Source: Desmodus rotundus (taxonomy: Eukaryota > Chordata > Mammalia > Chiroptera > Phyllostomidae). Taken from it: a DNA stretch of 64,000 nucleotides. The notes beneath the pieces are model-generated. The model was given only the letters and a program-made list of their open reading frames with translations. It did no database searches and had not been told where the DNA came from. Location: the NCBI RefSeq assembly GCF_022682495.2, contig NC_071398.1, forward strand, positions 10,422,934-10,486,933. The letters run 5' to 3'. Both the position numbers and the translations under genes were made by a program. Positions 1 through 10,759 of this stretch are shown one piece after another; the stretch's first letter is position 1; each line of letters starts with the position of its first letter.

Positions 1-174
1 CCTGCATCTGCTTTGCACAGTGTACTTATTGATTCAGGAAATAAACAAGCAATCAACATTTTGAGATCAATATCTTTATAAGAGTATGTTTATAAAGCTG
101 TAGGAAGGAAAGAAAAAAAAAAACCCAATGTAGAACTTTATACCAAGAGAATTCTCTTAAGAAAAAAATGTGAG
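1..174. other. Unique flank upstream of the first L1
   Basis: This AT-rich stretch has an A-rich run near 110-123. I recognise no gene or repeat in it. The L1 that follows begins somewhere around 160-175, so the last few bases may belong to that insertion. Confidence 0.5.
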
Positions 175-1570
175 GCACGGAACAGAACAGAGAGCCCAGA
201 AATAAACCCAAGTCTTTACGGTCAATTAATATTTGACAAAGGAGGCAGGAGCATAAAATGGAGCAGAAATAGCCTCTTCCACAAAGGGTGTTGGGAGATC
301 TGGACAGCTACATGCAAAAAAATGAAATTCGATCACCAACTTACACCATACACAAAAATAAATTCAAGGTGGATAAAAGACTTAAATATAAGTCATAACA
401 CCATAAAAGTCCTAGAGGAAAACATTGGCAGGAAAATCTCAGACATTCCATGCAGCAACATCCTCACAGACATGTCTCCTAAAGCAAGGGACATAAAGGA
501 AAGAATAAACAAATGGGACCTCATCAAAATAAAAAGCTTCTGCATGGCTATAGAAAACAACATTAAAATAAAAAGAGAACCAACAGTATGGGAAAACATA
601 TTTACCAATGATACCTCAGACAAGGGCCTGATCTCCAAAATATATAAAGAACTCACATGACTCCACTCCAGGAAGACAAACAACCCAATTAAAAAATGGG
701 CAAAGGACTTGAACAGACACTTCTCCAAGGAAGACATACAGAGGGTCCAGAGACATATGAAAAGATGCTCAGCATCACTAGCCATCAGAGAGATGCAAAT
801 TAAAACCACAATGAGGTACCATCTCACAGCAGTCAGAGTGGCCAACATAAACAAATCCACAAACAAGTGTTGGAGAGGATGCGGAGGAAAGGGAACCCTA
901 GTACATTGTTGGTGGGAATGCAGACTGCTGAGGCCACTGTGGCAAACAGTATGGAATTTCCTCAGAAAACTAAAAATGGAACTGCCCTTTGACCCAGCAA
1001 TTCCGCTGCTGGGATTATACCCTAAGAACCCTGAAACACCAATCCAAAAGAACCTGTGCACCCCAATGTTCATAGCAGCACAATTTACAATAGCCAAGTA
1101 CTGGAAGCAACCTACGTGCCCATCAGCAAATGAGTGGATCAAAAAATTATGGTACATTTACACAATGGAATTCTATGCAGCAGAGAGAAAGAAGGAGCTT
1201 ATACCCTTTGTGACAGCATGGATGGAACTGGAGAGCATTATGCTAAGTGAAATAAGCCAGGCGGTGAGGGACAAATACCATATGATCTCACCTTTAACTG
1301 GAACATAATCAACAAGAGAAAAAAGCAAACAAAATATAACCAGAGACATTGAAGTTAAGAACAATCTAACAATAGCCAGGGGGGAGTGGGGAGGGGACAG
1401 TGAAGAGAGGGGATTACAGGAACTACTATAAAGGACACATGGACAAAATCAAGGGGGAGGGTGGAGGTGGGGGAGGGAGGTGGGTTCCGCTGGGGTGGGA
1501 TGGAGGGATGGGGAGAAAAGACATACAACTGTAATTGAATAACAATAAAAATTTAAAGAAAAAACAAAAA
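175..1570 (+). mobile_element. 5'-truncated L1 (LINE-1), 3' part of ORF2 plus 3' UTR
   Basis: The first kilobase translates into the C-terminal region of L1 ORF2p. It is followed by a G-rich 3' UTR (about 1378-1515), an AATAAA signal at 1544-1549 and an A-rich tail. The G-rich polypurine tract is a hallmark of mammalian L1 3' UTRs. The same 3' UTR occurs, reversed, at 36034-36280, so both copies belong to one L1 subfamily. The 5' end is truncated near 160-175, as usual for L1 retrotransposition. The A-rich string at 160-168 may be a target duplication matching the A-rich end near 1556, but this cannot be told apart from poly(A). Confidence 0.9.
181..1308 (+). pseudogene. L1 ORF2 C-terminal fragment with one in-frame stop
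   Basis: About 375 codons in a single frame encode the end of L1 ORF2p, downstream of the reverse transcriptase. Recognisable landmarks are [16 protein letters not shown] near 346, [20 protein letters not shown] near 679, the Cys-rich segment [16 protein letters not shown] near 868 (the known C-terminal zinc-knuckle-like region), [13 protein letters not shown] near 987 and YTMEFYAA near 1159. Both halves lie in the same frame, interrupted only by a TGA at 658-660. The natural stop is TAA at 1306-1308. The endonuclease and reverse transcriptase domains are absent because the element is 5'-truncated, so it cannot be functional. One lesion in 375 codons suggests a fairly recent insertion. Confidence 0.9.
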
Positions 1571-2430
1571 ACCTGTGTTCCAAGCCCATTACCTAACCGA
1601 TTTTAACCTGTCTTCACAATGTTCACGAGATCTCAGTTTTGAGGCCTCATTCAGAGTCATGTCCCCCAAAGGGAGGTGTGAAGCAGATTCACCAAATCTG
1701 TCTTCTAGCTCCCGGGTCTTCTGTTTTGCATTGAGAGTCCTTGACCTTATTATAGGAGTTTTTTAAACTCCTCTATGAGACAAGGCGATAACACGTTTCT
1801 CCTTGACTTCTATTTTTCCCCTTGAAATTTTATGAATTTGCTTAAGATCCCTGACTAGTTAGCAGCAAAGACTAGAGCTGAACTCAGCCCCACTTCCAGT
1901 TTCCAGGCCTCGTCTTTGACAGCTTCTGACAGCTCATAAATGGGCGTGGTGTGAAGACTTCCCTTAGAGGCTTTCTTTTTGAAAAATGAGCAATTATGGA
2001 TGTTTGATGAACTCTTATTACCAGCTTCCTTTTACCCCAATGTGTTGTACTGTCATGCAGTCAACAGAAAAATACATAAGTGAACATAAATGATTGTTGT
2101 ATTGTGAAAATTGAAGCAGCAGACAAGCAATTATGTGGGGGAGTACATTAAGTAATGCTGTTTTGGTTAGTTTCAGAGCCTCGGCTTTGTTCTCAGTGTT
2201 GAACTCACTTTCCAGATTACTCAGAAGGCGTTGATCATCACTAGCCTAAGTAAATATTTGTTTTGATGGTCTCAGCAGGCAGTCTCAGTGGTCATGTTTT
2301 AACTCCTCACACAGGCGAAAGGAAACCTCTGATACATATTTTGGCTGGTCTCTGCCATTCTACCCAAACAGGTGGAGAGCAATCAGAGCATGTAAGAAAA
2401 GGCCTTGTAAACACTAAATTGCACCACAGA
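1571..2430. other. Unique intergenic or intronic DNA
   Basis: I find no gene-like reading frame of convincing length and no repeat I can name. The GC content is moderate and splice-site-flanked coding blocks are not evident. Confidence 0.4.
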
Positions 2431-2434
2431 AGCA

Positions 2435-2625
2435 GTGTCCTGGGTTTATCTCATGTGATCATCCCAAAGGTGGAGAGAAATGCAACAGTGGTATCCTCAC
2501 TCGGGGTTAGTAAATGAAAGTACAGAGGAGGTGGGACTTGTCTGCATTCCTATGGCTAAGGAGAAGCTCAGTAGCACCTTGAACTCAGAAACCTGATCTG
2601 CTTATCTGCTTATCACACAGATGAT
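2435..2625 (-). repeat. Possible MIR relic
   Basis: A degraded sequence runs from a TATCTCATGTGATC-like block through CAGAGGAGGTGGGACTTG to TTGAACTCAGAAACC. The order of blocks resembles the reverse of a MIR core. Divergence is high and the boundaries are approximate. Confidence 0.3.
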
Positions 2626-2652
2626 CCAAATATATATTAGGTGTTGTGCATT

Positions 2653-2655
<3 letters not shown>

Positions 2656-2718
<63 letters not shown>

Positions 2719-2752
2719 TTCTCTCTCTCACTCTCTCTCTCCTTCTCTCTTG
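2656..2752. repeat. (CT)n microsatellite
   Basis: A nearly pure CT dinucleotide tract of roughly 60 bp is followed by about 35 bp of interrupted CT repeats with GTTTT and CA interruptions. It is a polypyrimidine-polypurine mirror repeat able to form triplex (H-DNA), and is probably length-polymorphic. Confidence 0.95.
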
Positions 2753-2884
2753 TTGTCACTAACAGATAAAACTGCAGAGAACACAGCAATATAAAAAGTT
2801 CCTTCACAATGCCTTTTATCTTTAATTTTTAAAACCACCTCCGTACTATTTTCTTTCACTCCTGTCCTGTTCTACATTTTATCC

Positions 2885-3120
2885 ACAATGGCCGTGATGT
2901 GGAAACAACTTAAATGTCCTTCAACCGATAAATGAATAAAGAATAGGTGTTATGTACGTACAATTAAATATTGTTCAGCCTTAAGAAGGAAATTCTGCCG
3001 ACAAATTTGTTCTTCTAGTAAACTCTGAATTTCTACAAGGCAGCCATAAAAATCTATTGATCTTTTTATTTAGCATCTGATTTATTTATAATATATGTCA
3101 ATTATATCTCAATTAAAAAA
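2885..3120 (+). repeat. Old L1 (L1M-type) 3' fragment
   Basis: The block reads like the old L1M end: GGAAACAACTTAAATGTCC, then a CAACCGATAAATGAATAAAG stretch, an ATTGTTCAGCC motif, and finally TGTCAATTATATCTCAATTA running into A's. This order matches the last part of L1M ORF2 and 3' UTR. It is heavily diverged. Confidence 0.65.
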
Positions 3121-4280
3121 AATACCCAGAGAAGTGACTTGCCCAAACCCATATTCCTGGAGCAAGTGGGGGGAGCACAAGTTTATTTTTACTTTCTCTG
3201 CATTGAAAGCCTGGCTTTTTGCACATGTGACATCCTTGGTGGTAAGTGTATTATTGTTCTAAGCATCATCATTAATCGATATAGAAATACAGCGCTTACT
3301 TTTGCAGAACTCACAGTGTAGTACATCTGCACACAATCACTTTTATATGTGAGTATGATGAGCATCTGTGTGTGTGTGTGATTATTTAGAGTGATAATTA
3401 TTTTATTTCATAAGGGAAGGTGATGCCTTGAATTTGCTTACACCAAAGGGACAATAAATTCTTGCCTCTGTCTTTCTTTGTCTTCCCCCTTGTCCTGTTG
3501 CCCCATGCTTTCCTGATTCCTATCAGAATCCGTGCCCTTTGATGAAACTATTCTCTTGGAGTTTCTCTTCTGGGAGTTATTATTCCTAGCGGCCATCCAC
3601 ACAGTTCTACCAAGTGTCACATTTCGCCTGAATTGATACTAAAGCCATTTAGCATAAGCTAATTAAAATTTGGATGTCCTTCATGAACACGCCACATGAC
3701 GGATGGCAATGAGTTCCATCATCATTTCAGAGTACATTACTTTTGTAGATGGGGTTTGTAAAGCCTTCCAGAGCTATTTATTATGTTTTCATGACCAAGT
3801 AGTCTAATACGTTTACTCTATTTAAGAAGACTAGTGATTTGAACACTATTAGCGTAACAGGGTTTTGAGCGCCAGCCCACATCTCTAACTTTTTGCTTCC
3901 TCCCCCTTATCCTTCCGTTTTTCTGTCTTCTCGTTCTCACAGTTAGAGTGTAGGAAACATGAGCCATTTCCTGGGACTAGGAAAATTACATAATTCAAAC
4001 CAAAATCACTATGTCTGAGAGACTAAATGAAACCTTGAGGTCAATTTCAAATTAAGTTCTTATTTTTAAGGAAGACTGCATTTATTATATTAATCTCTGT
4101 TAAAGACATCACAGATTAATGAAATGACATATTGGCTAGTGGCTGTATCTGGAAATAGTGACTGGAGAAAAGACTATAGAGTTTAAAGTAGAAATTTCTT
4201 TTCTTATTCAGACAGTATTAGCTCTCCATCCTCCCATTGCTCTGCAAGTACATGATCAATCAAGTACTCATAAAAGTGAG
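3121..4280. other. Unique DNA, nothing recognised
   Basis: This is an AT-rich non-coding stretch with a short (TG)n near 3369-3380. Short open frames exist on both strands but none resembles a known protein. Confidence 0.4.
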
Positions 4281-4289
4281 TTAAAGAAA

Positions 4290-4472
4290 CCTGGTCAGGT
4301 AGCTCAGTTGGTAAGAACACCGTCCTAATATGTCAAGGTCGTGGGTTCAGTTCCTGGTCAGGGCACATACAAGAATCAATCAATGAATGCACAAATAAGT
4401 GGAACAACAAATTTACGTTTCTCTTTCTCTTTCCCCTTCCTCTCTCTCTCTAAAATCAATCAGTAAATAAAA
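4290..4472 (+). mobile_element. Ves-type tRNA-derived SINE
   Basis: The head carries tRNA-like pol III promoter boxes: an A-box-like TAGCTCAGTTGGTAAG and a B-box-like GGGTTCAGTTCC near 4343. It is followed by GGTCAGGGCACATAC, a CT-rich tract and an AAATAAAAT tail. Flanking copies of TTAAAGAAA at 4281-4289 and 4473-4481 look like target site duplications. Such SINEs are characteristic of microbats. Confidence 0.9.
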
Positions 4473-4489
4473 TTAAAGAAAAAAAGATC

Positions 4490-4640
4490 GGCTAGAGTCA
4501 AACTGGTTTCAGTTTAGTTGTGCATGAAATGGAGACAATAATAACAACTCCTAGGAATATTTTGAGGATTCTGCAAGACAATGTGCGCAAAGAGCTTAGC
4601 ACAGTTCCTGGAGCCTAGTAAGTGTTAACTCACGGTCTGT
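4490..4640 (+). repeat. MIR relic
   Basis: This matches the 3' half of MIR: GAAATGGAGACAATAATAAC, a GAGGATTCTGCAAGA-like block, then AAAGAGCTTAGCACAGT and CTGGAGCCTAGTAAGTG. The order and spacing fit the MIR core and tail. It lies immediately after the Ves SINE. Confidence 0.75.
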
Positions 4641-5970
4641 TAGCTGTGTGCAGGTGGCAAATATCTGATCAAGTCTTCCCTAGTTTTCTGCAAAGTCTTT
4701 TGGAATGAAATCACTTCCTTGCCTCTTATTGTAAAAGCCTTCTTTGTCTTTTCGCCAGATCCCCATTGCTTGCACAATAGATAAAGTGGTTGAGAATCTG
4801 CCTATCAAATCTGTGAGGAGGAATTGGGTTCGTTTGCAGTATTTAGGGGTGGGGGGAAAAGCAAGGCTCTGAACTGCACAAGCCAGGTCAACTTCCAGAG
4901 TTGCTCTCCCGTGGCCTGGCAATTAGAGCTCTCATGAGTCAAACCTGATATGGGAGGTTGGTTTTCTATCTCTCTATTTACTTATTTATCTTCCCTTCAC
5001 TACATTGCAGCATAAATACTGCATAGTACAGTTAACCGGTCTCCAAGATTCTTTTCCCACATGGTTGCCCTCTGCTCTCCAGGAAAACCTCCTAGCTCGC
5101 CAGTTGGATATTTGTTTACATTCACACAGTTCTTAGCATTTCCTGGAGAGCCAAGACTGCTCTTACTACCAGAAAACAGGTGGATTGAATAGGTAGCTAG
5201 AACCCGGGTTGGGGAAATGACCATGGAAGAATGTGAAGAATACAGTTGCATGCAATGACATCCTTAATATGTTGTCCTCCTAAATGTGGAGGCACGAAAA
5301 AGAACACATGTATGTTTTAGAATGATGCAAACATTGAATGTTATGCCAATAATGCACCCATGTAGCCATGTCATCTGATCTGGTTTATTTTAAACCTGTG
5401 CCTCAGATACTGCCTCTGCTCTTTATGTTCACTGCTTTGCAATGGACTCTCAATTGCTCCTGGCTGAAAGTTGCAAGTGACAGAAAACAATGTTAGCCTA
5501 GAAGAAGGGAAATCACAGTAGTGGTGCTTGTTGCTCCAAAACTGATAGGAGGCAGTAAGCCTAGACTGGGAAAGTTAAAGGCAGAACAGTGACCTTCCCA
5601 GGGCAAGATCTCTGTCACTAAAGCTGCAGGCACCACCCATGGGATGTCCCCACCATCACTGCCTCCATGATTCCGCAAAGTCCTTTGGAATGAAATCAAT
5701 AGTTGAGGAAGGATCTCAACTGTCCCTTTGACTGTATGACTCATTTCAGATTCAAAGTCCAGGTTGGAGTACCCTCGTGGCTGAGCTTAAGCTAAGACTT
5801 GAGCTTTGACTGACAGGGGACTAAAAGGAGGAAGATTTCTCTGTCTTATCAGATTCTAGATCAGAATGGCATACATCTCCGGAATAGTCACAGAATGGGA
5901 AGGCCTCTAAATAGCGGGTGGGAAATATCAGACACTGGACAACTCAGGTGAAAATATCTACTCACACTGC
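4641..5970. other. Unique DNA, nothing recognised
   Basis: No repeat or coding exon could be assigned. Short minus-strand open frames near 4680-5250 and 5493-5744 have no recognisable motif and are probably chance. The string GCAAAGTC/TTTGGAATGAAATCA occurs twice, near 4690 and 5675. Confidence 0.4.
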
Positions 5971-5974
5971 CTAT

Positions 5975-6380
5975 TGCATATTGCATCATTCCGGTTCCTC
6001 TCTCTCCTCAGTGCATTCTTCCCGCTGTGGTCAGAGTGAGCTTTAGGCAATGCATATCGCGCTGACAGCCTCTTTTGTTCTCTTTGAATTCTACCCATTA
6101 GGAGTACAAAGACATCAGGTTGGCTTGCAAAATCTTTTCCCACATGACAGCAGGCTCTAAAGGAAAACCTCCAAGGCTTAAAGAAAATGTTCACTCTTTC
6201 TCAGTCATGCTGATCCTTTCATAATTTCCGGGCTTTGTTCATGCTGTTATTTCCCCGATTAACAAAATTTAAAACTCCTACTTATTCAAAGTATAGCTTA
6301 GAGATCTCTTCCTGTATCAGCACATTTCTTGACTTACAGAGATAGAAGCTGTTGTTCTCTCTTCAGGAGTCTAAAGGAAA
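5975..6380 (+). repeat. Probable L2 LINE relic
   Basis: The order of blocks fits an ancient L2: a TGTGGTCAGAGTGAGCTTTA segment, then GTCATGCTGATCCTTTCAT, then GGGCTTTGTTCATGCTGTTA, then CTTATTCAAAGTATAGCTTAG. These correspond to the L2 'resulting in clinic-like' C-T-rich 3' region. Divergence is high. Confidence 0.5.
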
Positions 6381-6399
6381 TATGAGCAGGTGCCTATAA

Positions 6400-7679
6400 T
6401 AACCCTTAGGCAAGTAAACAGAAAAAAAATACGTCAACATGTAAAGTCTCACTACACAGTAACAAAAGTAAACCGTATCTCAATTTTTTTTACCCCTATT
6501 ACAAATATGGAATAGTTAGGACAGTTCAGATCGTGAGGGCAATAAGGTATTTTGTGACGTAGTTATACAAATGAATGGCATGACAACTTTTTGAATTTTA
6601 GCAAAAAAAAAAAGTAGTAAGTGGATTGGTAAACAGAGAAGTAGAAAAATAATTCAGGAAGCTGCTAAGTAGCCCAGGTGACAGACGAGGAGCCGCAGCA
6701 GCAATGGGATGAAGAAAAAGGGGTAGTTTACAGACAGGTTGGTTTGTGAAAATTGAAAGGACCTCTGATTTAAATCCAGTATCCAGCACGTTTATATTCA
6801 AAATTCTTTTGAATCGAACTAAACATTTGGCTTGTCTTGGACGTTTAGTTGAAGTTCCCCACTTCTGTCGCAAATTGGTCATTCAGGTGAATTATGTCAG
6901 GAAAAGCCAGAATGGGGTGGAAATACCAACGTCTGTTTCTAACAATTGACTGCTAACCCTTGGCCACAGGAAAAAAAAAAAATAGGTTCAGAAATTTTTG
7001 GATGACCCCACCCTAGGGCATTAGCATGGAAGTATCAATTTTTGAATCCTATTTCAAAATAATGCGAAGTTGGGGGTCGTTCATCACGAAGATCTATCAA
7101 GGAGATAATGGCAGTGAACTGCAGTTGTACCTGGAAGATAGGATCCTATCATCAGCTTGGTGATTGACAGGAAATTATAGCCGGTGTTGATGACAGATCT
7201 ATAATTACATTACAAATACTTATCTCCAGGACATCCTCTCTGAATTGCTTCTCCGGGGGTGTGACTTCTCTTCCCCTCCTCCTCTTGCTGAGATCTATTG
7301 TGAGCAACATCAAACTTCCAGTCTAAAATAAACTAATTTGATTAAAACTTGGATAATAAATTTGAAGGCAGATCTTCTTTCTGTTTTCCTAAAGTTCCTG
7401 TCCAAGAAAAGCAGGAAATGCAGGTAGAAATGGCATCTTGCTGAAGCCCGTATACTTGTAAAGGAATTGCTCAGAAAGTTCTCCCGCTGAAACAATTGCC
7501 TGACCAAACACCTGTGAGGCACTTTCACAATTTAGCATGCATTTGAGTTCCTGGTGCCACGTACTGGGCACCATGGGAATTACTGAGGACATAATGATAT
7601 GTGGAAGTTAATTTTCAAGCTCCCTTGGTGCAATGAAATAGTTATCAAATTCTATCAAATGATCTCTTACACATATCCT
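6400..7679. other. Unique DNA, nothing recognised
   Basis: This non-coding stretch has A-runs near 6603 and 6970. I recognise no repeat, exon or RNA gene in it. Confidence 0.4.
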
Positions 7680-8050
7680 TCCTTTGCTACCCAGTCTTAT
7701 CACTCTAACTCGGTCCTTAACTCTGTTTGCCTGGATTATCACAACGGCCTCTTGGCTGGCCTGTATGCCTCCAGTCGTCAGGCTTTGCCACTAATGTTAG
7801 ATCCCGTTGCAGTCATTTTGGCATAAGTATCCGTGTTTAGGAGGTGAGATGGCTTTTCATTGTCTACCAGATGAAATCCGAACTTTGCACACTTACCTCT
7901 GTCAAAGAGGTAATGAACCTCTACTGGGTGCCCAACCTGTAGTTACAACAGCAAGCACGACTATCCCACTCAAGGCAACCATTTTTCATCCCAGTGCACA
8001 GGAAAATGCTTATAGTTTACACTTGCCACCTCATGTTGCGTCCCTACAAC
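7680..8050 (+). repeat. L2 LINE relic
   Basis: The block reads TGGATTATCACAACGGCCTC, then TTGGCTGGCCTGTATGCCTC, then ACCAGATGAAATCCGAACTT. This is the familiar L2 order of intermittent CT-rich segments encoding the end of its reverse transcriptase region. Only fossil sequence remains. Confidence 0.65.
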
Positions 8051-8054
8051 AATA

Positions 8055-8113
8055 TTAATGGTCTCCACACAGTTATTATGCTGTGGTTAGCGATGAGGAA
8101 ACTGAGGCGCGCG

Positions 8114-8144
<31 letters not shown>

Positions 8145-8215
8145 AATCATCCCAAGTCACACTGTTCACAGTCACTCTTCAAATGCGGGTCAGCAGATTC
8201 CTAAATCCAGTTGTC
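8055..8215 (-). repeat. MIR relic containing a dinucleotide tract
   Basis: The segment GCGATGAGGAAACTGAGGC ending at about 8108 is the reverse of the MIR core. The GC/AC microsatellite has expanded directly inside it, and weak MIR-like sequence (AAGTCACACTGTTCACAG) continues after it. Confidence 0.5.
8107..8145. repeat. (GC)n(AC)n alternating purine-pyrimidine tract
   Basis: About 16 bp of GC dinucleotides run straight into about 23 bp of AC dinucleotides. Uninterrupted alternating purine-pyrimidine DNA of this composition is a classic Z-DNA-forming sequence. Confidence 0.95.
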
Positions 8216-9125
8216 ATTTGCTTAAGACAGCTGTCCTTAGTAGAGAGAAAATCAGGAAATAAGCCAGAAAGTGTTTTTTGTTGTTTGTTTTGAATGGACA
8301 TTTAAAATTCAAACGCTTTTTTTTTTTTTTTTTGTCTGTTTGAAAAAGGTCTGAACAAATACGAAATCCAAATAAATATCACTCGGGGGGCACTTATGGC
8401 CTTGAAGGCACCCACGGAAAAGGGCAGGAAGGAAGCTACTAATATCAAGTAATCGGGGTTATGATTGCAGCTGGGTCCATTATGTTTTGGCAAAATATCT
8501 TCTCAACCATTTTGCTTGGTTGTTGTCATTTCTTCCGAGAAACCCATGCTATTGGAGATGGATGATAGAGGTGACCCGGTACACATGATTGCACTGTGAG
8601 TAGCAGGCTCTTTCCGTAGATGTGCTTTTAAAAACTGCAATTTCCTCTCCAAGAACGAAGGTCATGCAATTCTCTGAATTGCCAGGCAAGGGCCAGGGCG
8701 CCCTGGCGGAGGCAGCCCCTCCTACACACTTGGGAAAATCAGGAAGCTGTTGGAGACGGGTGTCGTTGAAGGCTTAGTGATTACTTTGCTACAACAAGTC
8801 CCTTTAAATTAGAAACTAATGTGATTCCTCTGGCATTGTTGTGACAGCGTCGTTTAGAGCTGTCTGCAGGTGGAGGAAGATGGGCCACAGAAGGAATTTG
8901 ATTTCATTTGTCATTGATTTTTAATTAGCTGTCGAGTCATCTTCAAAGATCTCTTTGTAGTTTTCATAATTTTTCTTTGTGTGGGAGGCGACATTCCTTC
9001 TTGATTACCAGTCCAACAATAAAAAATGATTATTTATTTCAGATGTATCAGTTCCAGCATGATTTAAGTGGATTGACTGTGAGTCTGTAATGGGAGAGAA
9101 ATCTCTGTTCTGTGCCTACTAATCT
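8216..9125. other. Unique stretch with regulatory-looking motifs
   Basis: No repeat is recognised from 8216 to 9125 apart from a T-run near 8318-8334. The part from about 8560 to 9060 is relatively rich in intact transcription factor-like words, including a SOX-type CATTGTT at 8834-8840 and a homeodomain-type TAATTA at 8922-8927. I infer a possible conserved non-coding element, and there is no direct evidence of function. Confidence 0.3.
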
Positions 9126-9134
9126 GAAAATGGA

Positions 9135-9345
9135 GATTTTTTTAACTTCTTTTTTAATTGAATTGATCGGGGTGACATTGGTTAATAAATGTATATAAGT
9201 TTCAAGTGAACAGTTTATAATATATCATCCTTATATTGTACTGTGTGTTCACCACCCCAAGACAAGTCTCTTTCCATCACCATTTATCCCCCCTTTACTT
9301 TCTTCTACTTTCTCTTAACCCCCTCTTGAGTTTTTACAGCTTCGC
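9135..9345 (-). mobile_element. L1 3' end fragment, minus strand
   Basis: The sequence starts with a T-rich run (reverse of a poly(A) tail) and continues TTGATCGGGGTGACATTGGT, a TATATAAGTTTCAAGTG block and GTGTGTTCACCACCCCAAG. This is the reversed 3' UTR of a laurasiatherian L1. It is severely 5'-truncated. Confidence 0.75.
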
Positions 9346-9439
9346 AATAATAATTCAACTTAAGGGAAATTTCCCTAACTTGTTTTCTTAAAATATGTCT
9401 TGGGAATATATGATCAGACTCAGAAAAATCTACGTGGCT

Positions 9440-9810
9440 GGATCTATATGGCCTAACAAAATGACATTATTCCTAGCTGCCTCCTCTATATTCCTTATGG
9501 TACACCCCTGGTTCCAGCCTTCGTTGTCACTCTCAATAACTGTTGTAATAGGCTCCAAGCTAGACTGCTGCTTTTGGTTCTGCCACATATGAACAATTTC
9601 TCCACGCCTCCACTGGAGTGGCACTTCTAAAAACACAAATCGATCTTGCCGGTCCTCGGCTGAAAGTCTATCAGAATTCTGTGCTGGTTATGGGCGACAT
9701 TTCCCATTGTTAAGAATAACAATCAAAATCCTCTGACATCTGATTCTGGGCCATCTCTCTAGTTTTTTCTCTTAACATCATCTCCTGTGCTGTAGTCCAT
9801 ATGTATATCT
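9440..9810 (+). repeat. Probable L2 LINE relic
   Basis: Landmarks are CACTGGAGTGGCACTTCTAA followed by AAACACAAATCGATCTTGCC and a CTGAAAGTCTATCAGAATTC block. This resembles the L2 order of a 'GAGTGATCTTTCTAAAACACAA'-like section. The element is very old and the ends are uncertain. Confidence 0.5.
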
Positions 9811-10640
9811 CAGCCTATTCCAGGACATAAAGTTATCTTTAGAACTTTATTTTTCTTCATGATGCCTACCTTTTTTGTCATAGTGTAAGGAAACCAGAGG
9901 CAAGTCAGTTTAAGGAAATACAGGTTCTCATCGAAAGATAGTAGAGTTTCTGACTGAACTGAAGGTTCCATAACCGTACAACACAAAGGGCAAAAGCACT
10001 ACTTTCTGCAGAGATGCGAATCCTGCCAGGTCTTCCCTGGCTTGAGCCCCTGCCTCCCAGTGTCTGCTGGCATCGTCCCCTTCTGCTGAACCCCGGCTTC
10101 TCCCCTGTGCCGTGTGCAGAAGCAGAGCGGCCATCACGCAACACATACACACACAACGTCATGGTTGTAAGCTTCTGTCACTAGAAATTGTGACTGCCTT
10201 TTCACATTCTATGTTAAAAACCCAGAACGTACTCCAACTGACCCATTTGGGTCCGTGGTCTCTCAACTGCTGGAATAATTGTCAGTGGGGGGGGGGGGGG
10301 GTAGCAAAATCTTATCACAATTTGTGAAATCTAGCTGGAAACTTTTGGTTGATATGGGAGAGCAACAGTTTAACCAAAGTCAAGAGAGAGCAGTGATGGA
10401 GAGACAGCTTATGCCCCAAAGAGATACAGCCCTCCCTCTTCCTCAGCTAAACCCTCCGCAGGGGTCACCCCACACAGGTGCCTGTTCTTGTCCAAACCCA
10501 CCCAGCTAGCTTCAATCTCTCCTCTTGCAGTCACACATAATCCTCTATTTTGTCACTACTTGCTAACTTCTGTTTTCTAAGAATAGAATGAATTCTTTGG
10601 ATGGAGAAAGGAAAAGAAACTGGGTTACAATACTTCTTTT
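9811..10640. other. Unique DNA with a G15 homopolymer
   Basis: A run of 15 guanines lies at 10287-10301. The flanking sequence shows no repeat family or exon that I recognise. Homopolymer G of this length can form quadruplex structures and is a common assembly error site. Confidence 0.5.
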
Positions 10641-10644
10641 TCTC

Positions 10645-10676
10645 AATTCATATATATATATATATATATATGAATT
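10645..10676. repeat. Perfect AT-rich palindrome
   Basis: AATTCA, ten TA units and TGAATT form a perfect 32-bp palindrome. It could extrude as a cruciform. Confidence 0.95.
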
Positions 10677-10687
10677 TCTTTTTCTCT

Positions 10688-10707
10688 ATTCTCTATATAT
10701 AGAGAAT
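10688..10707. repeat. Second perfect palindrome next to the first
   Basis: ATTCTCTATATATAGAGAAT is a perfect 20-bp palindrome only 11 bp downstream of the 32-bp one. Confidence 0.95.
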
Positions 10708-10759
10708 TGTCTTGGTCTGGGAGGAGGATGGTACTACATTTATAGCAGTATAGTTGGGG

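Noticed and set aside
393..1157. 254-codon minus-strand open frame at the window start
   Set aside because: It is the antisense shadow of the L1 ORF2 fragment on the plus strand.
2656..2752. CT array considered as a CRISPR-like or satellite array
   Set aside because: It is a plain dinucleotide microsatellite with no spacers or higher-order unit.
4290..4360. tRNA gene suggested by A- and B-box-like words
   Set aside because: The words are the promoter of the tRNA-derived Ves SINE. There is no tRNA cloverleaf and it continues into the SINE body.
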